DNA from: Bugula neritina
Taxonomy: Eukaryota > Bryozoa > Gymnolaemata > Cheilostomatida > Bugulidae
NCBI GenBank assembly: GCA_964035545.1
Contig: OZ037770.1
Span: forward strand, 14,482,642-14,546,641
DNA: 64,000 nt
Direction of reading: 5' to 3'
In this document: positions 22,401 to 36,200 of the stretch, piece after piece
How positions within the stretch are numbered: the first letter of the stretch is position 1
Layout: every line of letters begins with the position of its first letter
Notes under the pieces: generated by a model
What the model was told of the DNA's origin: nothing
The model's input: the letters and a program-made list of their open reading frames with translations, nothing else
Databases searched by the model: none
Program-made: the position numbers and the translations under genes

Positions 22401-24917
22401 ACTTCGCGCATTTAGAAGTTTTGTTGACATACCTTGGATATGCTGTAAAAGTTGTGCTATAAAATCTGAAGTCAAATATTGATTTGCTCACAAAAACCGT
22501 GAAAATTGAGAGGCGATGGGAAAAGTGCCAATGGCTGTAGTTCAATACTTCTTACAACACAACATTTGTATCACTTTTAAAAATATTAGCAACCATAACA
22601 ACAACCAAGCAACAGTAAATAACAAACTGATAGGCGAACATTTCAAGATAGAAGAGTGAACAGAAAAAAGAACAGTTTGGCAAGTGATTACCAAAAAGTT
22701 TGCCTGGCTTACTGAATTCCTCGGTTTCAAAGGATGTATCTATAGAACAGAGTAATTAGTTTACCAGTTGCTAGGGGAATATTCTATCCTAGTACTGCAA
22801 TGTTAGCAACATGAAAGAGAAAAGTTACAAGGATTACAGCTACATACAAAGAACTGCTTAACCATTTCATTTCAAAGACACACTTCCGGGAACATATGCC
22901 TCCTCCCCGCCTCTTTAGCTACTTCCTGTTTAATCCGATAAGCCCGCCCTACCCACAACTTCCTGTTAATCTCCCCCTGAGTCACAGAATACTCACCGTT
23001 ACTCGGCGGACGCTCAGCAAAGGACTTGAGCCTCTCTTTGAAGACGTTGTGAAGCATATCCGCGTGTCTACATTTGAATGCAAACAGGCCGGGACCCGTC
23101 GCGCATCTCCGCCCACTTTCAAACAGAAACGTCTCACTTCCTGTCAAATAAAAACAACTATTTAATGATATTGATAAGCAATGAGGAGGCTTTGTAGCTA
23201 AAGCTTTCACAGTTAGCAACAGATTGACACCGTAACGTTAGACTGGGCTATGCGTTCTCGTTTGTACCACAGTCTTCTCTCTCCCTAACTGCATCTATGT
23301 CCCTTATTGACATGTCCCAGTGTTAACAGAACTATTCTAACACAGGCAGCCCCAGAGCTCTCCCAAAAATAAACAAGGCATATAAGTTCTCTAATATTTT
23401 ACAAAACAAAACTCGCTTAGTGAACATCAACATTAATAGGCGAACATTTCAAGATAGAAAAGAGTAAACAGAAAATAAAGGCTTGGCAAGCGATTACCCA
23501 AAAATTTCATTGGCTTATTGAATCCCTTCTTTTTAGAGTATTCCTCACCTAATGACAGTGTTGCTAGTTGATCAGTTGAAGGGAGAATACTAAGCTAGTA
23601 CTGCTCCCCCAATCACCCCTCCCCCCCCCCACAAAGAGCTGGCACAGAGCCAAGCGACCAGAGCTGTTCAACTAACACACTGCTGTGTATAATATAAGTA
23701 ATTTCATAACATACTGCATTGACACCAGTGAAATAGTGGCATGATTGTAATCTGTCTACAATGTATGTACTAGACAAAAATACTGTCTAAACCAACTCTA
23801 TCCTGCTTGGTAGAAACTGTGAGAGGGACATCAAACTATGATAAAATAACTCAAAATTAGCGAGGGGGGTTAAGCTTGAGTTGCTAGAATTCAGCTAACA
23901 AGCTGCCTGGGTAGAGATATGATACATACCCATTCCGTATCGTCTCAAACATCTGTAAGACCACCTGATTGGCTCACTGTTACTCTGGTAGTGTACCAGC
24001 TCGTCATCAGTTACTTCCAAGATCCCCGACTTCATTTCAAAGTTATTATTCTAAATAACCAATCAGACACACTCTTAGAAATGCTTGACCAATTTAGTTC
24101 GACCATTTACAATATGAATATAACGTAGTCTAACTCTAGACATCGGCAATAAATTGTGCATAAAAACTCCAGTAGTTATTTTAACTAACGGCTACACAAA
24201 GTAGCTAAAAGATCTAACACCTCACACACATAAAACCTTCTCAGTGTATGTAGAGGTTGTGAAGGCATGCTTCAGAATAAGAAAGTTCAAATATAACTAT
24301 CAAGAAAAAAACTTTGATTAGCTTAATTTAAAAATAAAATTAAACTAATATGCTGTGAGTCAAAGCTAAATGAAGGTGTGAAAATGATAATGTCTTATTC
24401 CATACCAAGTCTGCTGAAACCCTGCATGAATAAATAACTCATTGAAATCTATGGGTAAAAGTTGTATATATTTATGCAAGAAAAGGCATCTGCATTTTCC
24501 AGTAGCCAATCAGGCTTCTTTTAAATATCTGGCAGACATTTTCTAACTCACTGTCTATTCCAACAAGAGCTGAATATTCTGAACGGAATTAAACCCCAAT
24601 GGGTCAAAGCTCACTTGTATACATATAATGCATATATTAGAAATTATAATGTAGAAACATGTTGTCTTTATGTTTGACAGATTTGACGCGATATACTGAT
24701 AAAGAGAAAAGCTTCTCCTGATTGGCTGCTGGTTGTAAACATGGCCAGTAAGAACAAGATAAGATACTATCAACAGGATGTGCTCTGATACCATTGTTGT
24801 GAGAGAGGGATCCGCCCACACTTTGAAACGGTTCACGTTATTCTCCGTGATGCCAAGATGGATGACTTCCTCATGAGTAGACACGCACCCTATCTTCTTC
24901 CTTAGCCAGTCCAGCAT
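19416..24917 (-). CDS. FRS2: FRS2-type docking protein (PTB domain, pYxN motifs), 8 exons
   Basis: Exons in transcript order: 24792-24917, 23930-24050, 22997-23140, 20846-20979, 20519-20687, 20180-20286, 19840-19918, 19416-19591. All are GT-AG and phase-consistent, giving 1056 nt and 351 aa; vertebrate FRS2 is about 500 aa. The IRS-type PTB domain lies in exons 1-3 (SGILEVTDDEL, RCLRRYG, FLFESGRRCATGPGLFAFKC). Exon 5 carries three Y-I-N motifs (about Y176, Y198, Y209), the GRB2 SH2 consensus. INYADLDLN (Y250) and QYTTIDF (Y310) resemble the SHP2-type sites of FRS2. The C-terminus RKTRHDSSADDLH matches human RKTRHNSTDLPM. FRS2 links FGF and Trk receptors to RAS/MAPK at the membrane (known). 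Odd: no MGxxxS/T start; the frame begins MLDWLRKKIGCVST. DOK proteins share the PTB, but the tail favours FRS2. Confidence 0.93.
19600..19830. repeat. AT-rich tandem repeat in FRS2 intron 7
   Basis: Copies of TATAGAATACACAGTATT, perfect at first and then diverged into TTATTTATATAGAATATTTA units, start within 10 bp of the exon 8 acceptor and fill nearly the whole intron. Confidence 0.85.
20290..20505. repeat. FRS2 intron 5 built almost wholly of a minisatellite
   Basis: Repeats of AGTAGTTGAGTAGAGTCAAG plus TACAGTTA, with shorter variants, run from about 4 bp inside one splice site to about 14 bp from the other in a 232-bp intron. Confidence 0.85.
20744..20850 (-). repeat. 30-bp tandem repeat carrying four in-frame donors of FRS2 exon 4
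   Basis: On the minus strand, four copies of ACCAATCAG|GTACT recur every 30 bp, with GTs at 20845-20844, 20815-20814, 20785-20784 and 20755-20754. The frame stays open through all copies, each adding a VLSYYIVTNQ-like decapeptide. The most upstream donor was used for the gene model. Confidence 0.92.
22084..22250 (-). mobile_element. tRNA-derived SINE, minus orientation, in FRS2 intron 3
   Basis: The body and tail match the SINE copies at 13804 and 16616 (TTATAGTCACTATCCCTGTG at one end, CTTCCTAACATCACC inside). The tRNA-like head is decayed. Confidence 0.65.
22600..23615. repeat. Diverged direct repeats flanking FRS2 exon 3
   Basis: About 190 bp at 22600-22800 (ATAGGCGAACATTTCAAGAT ... TTGCTAGGGGAATATTCTAT) recurs at about 23425-23610 (same first word, then a diverged GGGAGAATACTAAGCTAGTA). 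The copies sit on either side of exon 3, which encodes the PTB core. Confidence 0.7.
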
Positions 24918-25099
24918 TGTGACTCAATTCTCAGAATAACTGTAGCGATGATACAATCTGTTTAGTCTTTAGCACATAGCAGTTGATTGCTTTATGGTTT
25001 CAACAAAAGTACAAGTAGTGAATACAACTTGTGAACAGTTTGACCTTTAGGTCATTGTTAGACATGAAAAGTATTTTTTAGATTAATTAGTTAAAGAAT

Positions 25100-27887
<2,788 letters not shown>

Positions 27888-30800
27888 TCAAGATCTGCGT
27901 GCAAGTGCCTCTGTCAGATTAGTCATGGCAGTTACTGAATCATCGCTAGAGTTGGCTCGAACATAAAACTTCTTAACCTCAGTTTTCATTTTTCTTATAC
28001 TGTCGGTAGTAACAGTTTGTGAAAGTATGACAAGAGTTCCTTGAGCAGCTATGAAGAACTTCAGGGCCCTGTAGATTGATAGTTGGTACTGAAACTCAAG
28101 CTCTAGAAAGGGTGCTAAAATCCAATGAATGCCAAACAGCACTTTCAGTTTTATAATAGCTATAATCTTTTTCCTCGTTTTATGTTTTCTAGTTTGTGTA
28201 AGGTTGCTGCCAGATTTAAATACTTTGACACTGGCAATAATAAGGAGAATGATGGCCAGGGCTGTCATTATATAGATTGGAGCTAAAACAAGAAGATATC
28301 TGGTCTGCTGACTTCCAATAAAGCACAAGCCGTCTATAAACACGGGGTACAGTTTCTCGAACTTTACTGCGTCAAGAATAAGAGCTAAGGCAACGTTTAA
28401 TAGTGGAGTTAGCCAGGCAAACGAGGCGTAGTATATGTAGGTTCTATTACTGCGATGTTGCACGGGCTGAGTGTTGACTATCCCTTTAAGTATCCAAACA
28501 CAGATTGCTGTAGTCCAAGTGTGTAAAGAAAGAAAAAAGTATATTTGGAAGCAAGATGCAACTCTGCATGTAAGTCCCTTAGAGTTAACAAGAATGTAGA
28601 ATATTTGTGCTGCAATTGCCGTCATTAACGAGCTGATGACAAAATAGCCAGTTGTCGATCTTTTTCCTTTGTAAAAGAAATGGAATGTATAGATTAACAC
28701 TACTACAAAGGAGAAAGCTCCTATCACAATGTCGGCGGTTTCCAAATAGGTATTATGACTATAAAGCTGGCAGGTGTAAAGTTTGCTGCTTATTATAACA
28801 AAGTCAGAACTTTCATCAACTGTGGAAGTAGTGAGCATGTGATTCTTACAAACTTGCCAATTCAGCGTAGGATCCACGCTGCCGTACTTAACACAGAGGT
28901 TTAGGTCGGTGGTGAATGGATACACAACTGGTCGAAAATGCTCACCAACTGTACTTCCTAGCTTTGGTAAACTTAACTTGTTTGCTCTTAGCACAGGTGA
29001 AATTTGTTGTTGAATTAAAGAAGTGCTTTTCCGTATCAATTCATTCAAAAGAACTTCATTCATTTTCAAAGTGTTGAATGCATTAGTAGTAGCCGTACTA
29101 CTACAAGATAAATCTTCGGTGTTGTGACAAATAGCGCAATAACTGTTTTTGAATTTCTGTGTTACATTTCCATGACTGCCACTACCTCCATACACAAAAG
29201 ATGTTGGCGATTCGGTGCATAGTTTTGCTATTCTCCAATTTCTAGTATCATCTGGACACGCAGAAATATATCTCAGACTATCTGGCTTGCACCTTCTTAC
29301 TAGAGTTGTGTTCTCAGGGGGGAGATAATTCACTACATTGCAGCTGAAAAGATGAACAGAAATGTTAGCTTGGTGGAGGTAGGCCGGCGTCTAATTTGCA
29401 TTAGTTCACAGCACTTGTTTGATTTCAACACATGATGAGACATGAAGGCAACTAGAAAAACATTTCTATCAATTATGCGGGAAATATTATAACACAGCCT
29501 AATCTATAAAATCATATGCCGCAATATGTCTGCAGTCTCATTCTGATGTCAATATCATATTTCAACTCAAAACAATTCTAATATCACATTTATAAAGCAG
29601 CGTTGGCATGCAGCAAAAGTTGAAGGCAAATAGCATCTCATCAAATTGCATTTGAAAGAATTTAACAATTCAACAAAGCATGACAATTGCAATATTTGAC
29701 TGAGCTTCCCATCTATTTACTTTAATTATATAAAAATATGTTTGTGTATGTTTACATAAAAAACTATTTAAGTTGATCTAAAACGAATAATAATAATTTT
29801 ATATATTAGGGTTTAGGTTTGGATATGAATAATAGGCACTATTAACAGAGAAAGACATTTCACGGTTTGTTACTAGTTTCAGTTGAAACCTCAGAACAAA
29901 TCTAATTGTATTGATGCGTTACCCGTTCCACACAAAGTGCTTCTGGTATATTCACAAATAAATTATCTCACCTATTTAGTGTGTCTATTTGAGCTGTGGT
30001 ATCTACATCTTGGTGGAGTTTGCAAGTCGAATCATTTGAAGAACCAAAATATTTTTTCCAATACCTAACATCGTGCACTGAATGGCATTGGGAGCAATAG
30101 ATATTAGCATATCTAAAACACATCAGAACATAATAATATATATGTATTAGCACAGGGTTAGGCAGTGGCCATGTAAAAATATTTAGCAGTTCGAACTATT
30201 TGGCATTATATTTTAACCAGCGTGGGTATGTGGTGATGAACATCGCAATTACTTTTGCAGTGGCCTACTTTGAATACCATTATAAGCTTAATATTGCTTC
30301 TGGCCAAACATCAAAAACATTTTTCTAGGAGAGCTAAAATGTTCTACTACAGCGATAATTTTGTTAATATCGTTTTCATGGAACTATAAAATTCATGATT
30401 AATTTGTTTTAAATTAACCACCTTAAGCCAGTTGCTCCATCTGTTACAGGCACACCATGAATGTTGTCACTGCTGTTACTATGTTCACAGAGTTGTCTGA
30501 CTGTAGTATTATTGTATCCTCTTGGACATCTATGTACTTCCATCCATCCTTTTTCACCTGATTCCGAACTATTTTCGTTTGCTGGTTCATTGGTGACTTT
30601 ACAGGTGTAAGTCCCGTCTTCCAGAACGTTTTGGCTAGTTGGTTGGTAGACTGAGTCTTCACAGCAATCATTGAGGTAGATGCAGAATTCATCACAGTGA
30701 CAGCTCGGTTCAGGCTCCTCAATTAATTCCAACTCTGCGGGCCTACACTGACTACGATTGGTACAGAGTGAGTGAGACTGATGGCTGCTAGGCTCTATTG

Positions 30801-33212
30801 GCTGAAGGCCACTGGACTCTATTAGTGGTGCATGTTGACTAATACTTAGACATTTTAAGGAAGGGGGATCTAGTATGTAACCTTTTCCACAACCTGGCGC
30901 AGTGCAATCCGACGTTGAATCTACCCTACGTACGGCAAACAGCCCACAAACGTGTGGGAAGGTAGTGGAGCATGCAAATGACCCTAGATTCCACATATTA
31001 GGATCTGGACGGTTTTTATCTTTTGGGTGTTGAATGTCCGAAACTATTTCCATACAAACATTTTGAGTTTTGTTAACAAAATAAGAGCAGCTAATAGGGT
31101 TTTTACTGCTTTGTAGTTGCGTAAAAGAGAATGTAGGAGACTGTGAGTCGAACAACAGAGGTTGAGCAGCCATCAACAACAATTCAGTTGAAACGCCTAC
31201 CTTTCGTAACAGTTTCTCTCCATCCCAAACGAACTGGAGTAATTCTTTCGTATTGTTCAGAAGTTGAGGCTGAGAATAAGTTATATTAGAAAGATTCACA
31301 TTATGACAAAGGGCACAGAATTGGTTACGAAACACCAGGTTGAGAGAGGAAATGTTGATGTAGTTGGCAGGTCCAGTCTGACAGAGTGTAGCTAGCTCTT
31401 TGCTGGAGTTTGAAGGGCATGTGGACACGGATTGAAAACATCGATCTGGCTCTCGGGGAGGGACATAAGAAACATGGCAATTCCTACAAAACAACAGTTT
31501 AAAGTATACAAATATAAAACTTCATAAATAAATAAACAGTAAAATTTGAAAAAAAAATTCTAAATAAACTGCAAGCAAAAGAATATTATTTTGAATTTAG
31601 GCTTGGCAGCTAAAAATAAATACTGCTTGCAGTGTAAAAAGGGTTAGCATTACTTTTTATATGCGGAGTGTAATAAATGTGCACTAAAAACAAATTAAAT
31701 GATTTATGTAGGTGTATGCTTAGAACACAACTGTATTAACAGTCATCATATCATCGTCATATCATCATCATACCATCAACTGTTTGCTAGATGAACATCA
31801 TTAAATATAATCAGCTGCTTTGATTCCTCCTCACCCAACCCCATCTATCTCAGCTCTATTTGGGTAGAACTAGTTGCTTTAATTAATCTATCTAATTTAC
31901 TTGAAGATTGACATTCCGTGCAGCAACTCTAGCTTCTACTCAACAAATGTATTAATTAGTTTGCAATTTCATTCAAACCTTTCAATAAAATGCATTAGCA
32001 TTGAATGATTATGTTCTTTATGAGGGTAATAGCTGTTTATCTCCGTCATATGGCACTCCGCTTTGGCCGTCCACCATTCCACACTTTCCAACATCTCCTT
32101 CTCTCTTTCTTCTGCGCCGAACCACTTCTGGCGAGACAAATCTATCTGATTTTCAAGATCTACGCCATTACACATGGCGCAGTAGATGTTCTTATAACTG
32201 ATTTGATTGGCCACTCCTCTGACAGGCCAGCGACTAAGAGATAAGTCTACAAAGTCACCATGGTTGATAAACTCAATTAAATTAAACTAGACATTGCTTT
32301 TAAGTTATACATCAAAATCATCAATAAAGTTGAGACGTATTGTTTTAACAGATTTACTGTTCAGTCTATAGATAAGTTGCAAAAAATATACAAACAATTC
32401 AATGGGCAATCTAAAGCTAGTTTATTTGATAAATTACACACATCGATAACATACTGTTACTGTAATGTTTAAATAAAAACACAACACTTTTGGCAATGTT
32501 ATAATTATGTAAATGCCAAAAACTTGTTCTATCATAATTTCTATATATGGGAAAATGTTCCAATAATTCATAATCCTTGAAGAGTCATAGATCGAGTGTG
32601 CAAAATTTGGATTATAGATGTATATTTCTTTAATGAATATAATTTTACTACACTAAAAGTATATAAAAATGCACATGGCATACAAAACCTCTCTTACATA
32701 ATACTAAAAGCTCCAATAAGCCATATTCTCAGAAGGAAAGATTTATATAGTACCAACTTTGCATTGAAATTATAAATTCCTTTGCATAAATTTAGTTTTA
32801 CTACATTAAAATTATATTATAAAACCTCTCTTACATAATAATTTGGTCTACATTTCCATTTCTTCTTCATACCTGAAGAGTTAGCAGAGTTCTCACAAAG
32901 ATCTCTCAGCTCCTCATCCTCTAACTCAGAAGGACACGAGTCTACTATGTAGAACTCATCATGACAAGAGAAAGTGTTTGGAGAAAGCTGCTCTAGAGGT
33001 TGTGGAAAAGCTGTAGAACAACAATCTCCGTAGTATTTACACGGAGAAAGTCCAGATATGTTGTAGGTAAAGCAAGTGCCGCTGACGCTGAGCATATCTT
33101 GCATGAAGGCTGTGTTTAGAGAGAGTAGTCCTAAATGTACTTCTGTAACATTCTGCATGCATGTAGCTAGAGATACGGCACAAACTAATAAAGTACTTAG
33201 AGACTTTCTCAT
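27888..33212 (-). CDS. Methuselah/adhesion-like GPCR with SMB and repeated Cys modules, 5 exons
   Basis: Exons: 32835-33212, 31979-32271 (or 32286), 30422-31483, 29972-30112, 27888-29343. Phases agree (0, then 2, 2, 2), giving about 1109 aa. The ATG at 33212 opens a signal peptide (MRKSLSTLLVCAVSLA). The ectodomain has two somatomedin-B-like segments (CKYYGDCC near residue 60; CHCDEFC..DCCED near 485-500) and four modules centred on Y-x-N-x-Y/F-C-x2-C (YKNIYCAMCNG, FRNQFCALCHN, YANIYCSQCHS, FKNSYCAICHN), each preceded by C..CP....LC spacing. Seven membrane segments follow at about 828-1085, all in the last exon. I see no clear GPS cleavage motif. Such SMB/Mth-like receptors are expanded in lophotrochozoans (from memory). 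The ligand is unknown. The acceptor of exon 2 is the weakest point of the model. Confidence 0.85.
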
Positions 33213-36200
33213 TGTGGTTAAGAAATAAAACTATTCCAGTACCAACTCGCCCCTACTTTCACGGGTTAATAAATGAAAGCTTCTGATAAATTGGGCTATC
33301 CATTGCAATGCTTTGGCAACCTAGTCTCGGGTTACTCTTTGATCTGTCTAGTTTTTGGCTGCACAATCTAGGATTTGATTGGCTCAAAGCCTACAAAGCT
33401 TTGAAACTTAGCTGTTTATTGTAAAATGAGTTGAAAGATTACGACATGTTATATATAGCATTAATATGTGGGAGGAACTAATGTTACTTGGTAGTAAGTA
33501 TCTTATTGTCTGTCATGCTTGTGATATTAGTTGACAAAATAATTAATGGTTAGCCAAACGCAGTTGCATCATTAAATCTCTTCTAAACAATAATCTATTT
33601 CTAGTTATTTTGCTAAAAGTTTTTGTAATTACTATATTATGGCAAAAGTAATTGATAACAAAATATATTACAATAGTAATTGGTTTTATAGCCTGTTATT
33701 TGAATTTATTCAATTGCATGATGTATTTTTAGACATTGTCATTGATGTACTGGGCCTGTTCCATGAATGACCAATCAAATCAGTTATAAGAACAAGGGTT
33801 TAGAATTTAGATGTTTATAGTTGGATGGATTTATCTTATCAGAAGTGATTCGCAGCTGAATTCATAGAGAAAGAACCTGCTGAAGTGGAGTGTAGAGTGT
33901 AGACTTTTTAAACAATGGACCAATTTATATTATACTACTATACAGTCCCAGTCCGTCAATAAGTAAGCCAGAATTCTTAGAATCTGCACTTATAGAGTCA
34001 TAAAGTAAGAATTATAATTTCGTAATCTCCTAAGAAAATTAATAGGTCTACTCAGCCAACCAGAACGTTCTGGAAGATGAGACTCATACCGTAAAGTCAC
34101 CAGCGAACTAATAAACAAAACTAGTCCACGATGAGCTGAGTGGAGATGGATGGAAGTAAACAGATGTACAAGAGAATACACTAATAATATGTAGCATTAG
34201 ACAACACCTTGGAACTAGCAACAACACGCTATTCAACGTCCATAGTGTACCTATAACAGAGTTGGTCTTAATTGAGTGATTTATGGCTCAAATATATTGC
34301 TTCCACCAGTAAACTTGATAGGGTGTAATCTAAACTTGGAATGCTTTGTATCATAATTGATACATATACATTATGAACTCTATACTTGTAACCTACTGAC
34401 TCTCATACAATCTTACTCCGTCCCATACTTAGAGATCTTTCATGTTTTTAATAGTACATGAAATTTTGTTTAGAACTCAGTAAGCAAATAAACTTAATAC
34501 ACACAGCCAGTTGTGTAAAGAGTTAGGATTTAGGAACTGTGTTTGTTTGGTACATGGCCTGCAGTAGGGTAGGGCAATTTACCAGTAACCAATCAGGTAC
34601 CTTGTTATATCAATGCTGTGCCAACCACCCAGCCCTCATAAACAGTGTACAATGTGGAGATGTGAGAGAGATTAGACATTGGTATTAAATTTAAAAACTT
34701 TATATATAAGTTAATACTATAATATGTAAAGAAAGTTATTTAGAAATATAAATCTAAAAAAACTAGTGATCGCTGAAGAAAGCAAATATTGTGCTTTTAC
34801 TACATATCTTAATTTTCTTAGATCACAGGGTTACTTTTTACTAAAAGCTGGAAATATCTTATGATCAATTTTACTAAATGTTGCATGTATTATAGGAATT
34901 ATGCTATTTGTGTTCATAGTTTTACTATATAATGTAATATCATATGCGTTTAAATTGAGATAAATAAACTTACATGTACTTAGCCTATAATCTAGCTATG
35001 AGCTAACTTATAAAATATGCATGACAGATGTATACCAGCTGAAGTGAAGTCTTTGATAGTTGTTTTGCCAGTACAATCTTTGATGCTAAGACAACTACCA
35101 GCAAATTTCAACCCTAAGGAGACTACCACTGAATCCTTATTCTTAGTTCATTTATTAGCTCAAGAGATTTCAAGTGTGGACAACTCTGAGCTTGACTTGA
35201 AGCATAATACTCTCTCTTACAGACAAGTAATTGACTCAAAATGTAGAGAACCAAGTTTTGATTCGCTACACAAAATTCCGTTACCAGGTGCAGGCAACTT
35301 CTAAACTAAGATATATAATCAAATTACTCAAATTAATGTCACAATTACAAATTAACAAAAGTTTAATGGTGATTGACCAGATATCATCTAACCATGAGTG
35401 CAGTTAGCATACTGTTTATTTATAAGCTTCATGATTGTCAAATTAATATTTAAAAGACTGGACCTAAAAGAAGATGGCTGCCTATTGCAACCAAACAAGT
35501 CTGTTTAAGCTTATGGTAGCTGTGTGCACTATAGTTCATAGGTTGATAATTGGATTATTCTAAATATTATATTATTCTCCTAAATTATCAAAATATGTTT
35601 TTCGCAGTTTAATTTTAGTGTTTATGTTTTGTCTATTTAAATAAATTTATTCAAGAAAAATGCAATAACTTATGAGCACTTTGGTGTTGTGTGTTATGTG
35701 TCACCTTTAAATAGAACACAACTTTAAATCATGCATATAACTCAAGAGAAGACAACTTCTATACATTTCCAACATTATTATTACATGTTTGCTCCCCCTT
35801 AAATCTCTCAATTTTTCAGTTCACTCATATAGTCACCAGCCTAGCCCATTTCGGGCTGGGTCAGGTCATGCCCCTTAATATACAGAAAACAGGATCTTAG
35901 TATATACAGACAAATATACATAAATAGCCTATTATGTTTTCACTAATTAGTTTCTTATATTATATAATATACCTGAATTACTTCTGTTTATTATGTAATT
36001 ATAACAGGAAATGCCTAGTAGCTTGTAGCTTGATGAGGGGTGAGTAGAGAAGAAATGTGTAACCAAGTCTAACCAACATATCATCATTTGGATTTCTATT
36101 CAATAATATTTCATTTGGTACTGCTTTCTATGTTTTGCATTTCTATTAGTTCTTTGATGCCTCAATGCAAATTATAAACTTTGCAACTATATATACATTT

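Noticed and set aside
35017-35304. 95-aa plus-strand frame with plausible amino-acid mix
   Set aside because: No splice sites with matching partners, no recognisable domain, AT-rich surroundings; not distinguishable from chance.
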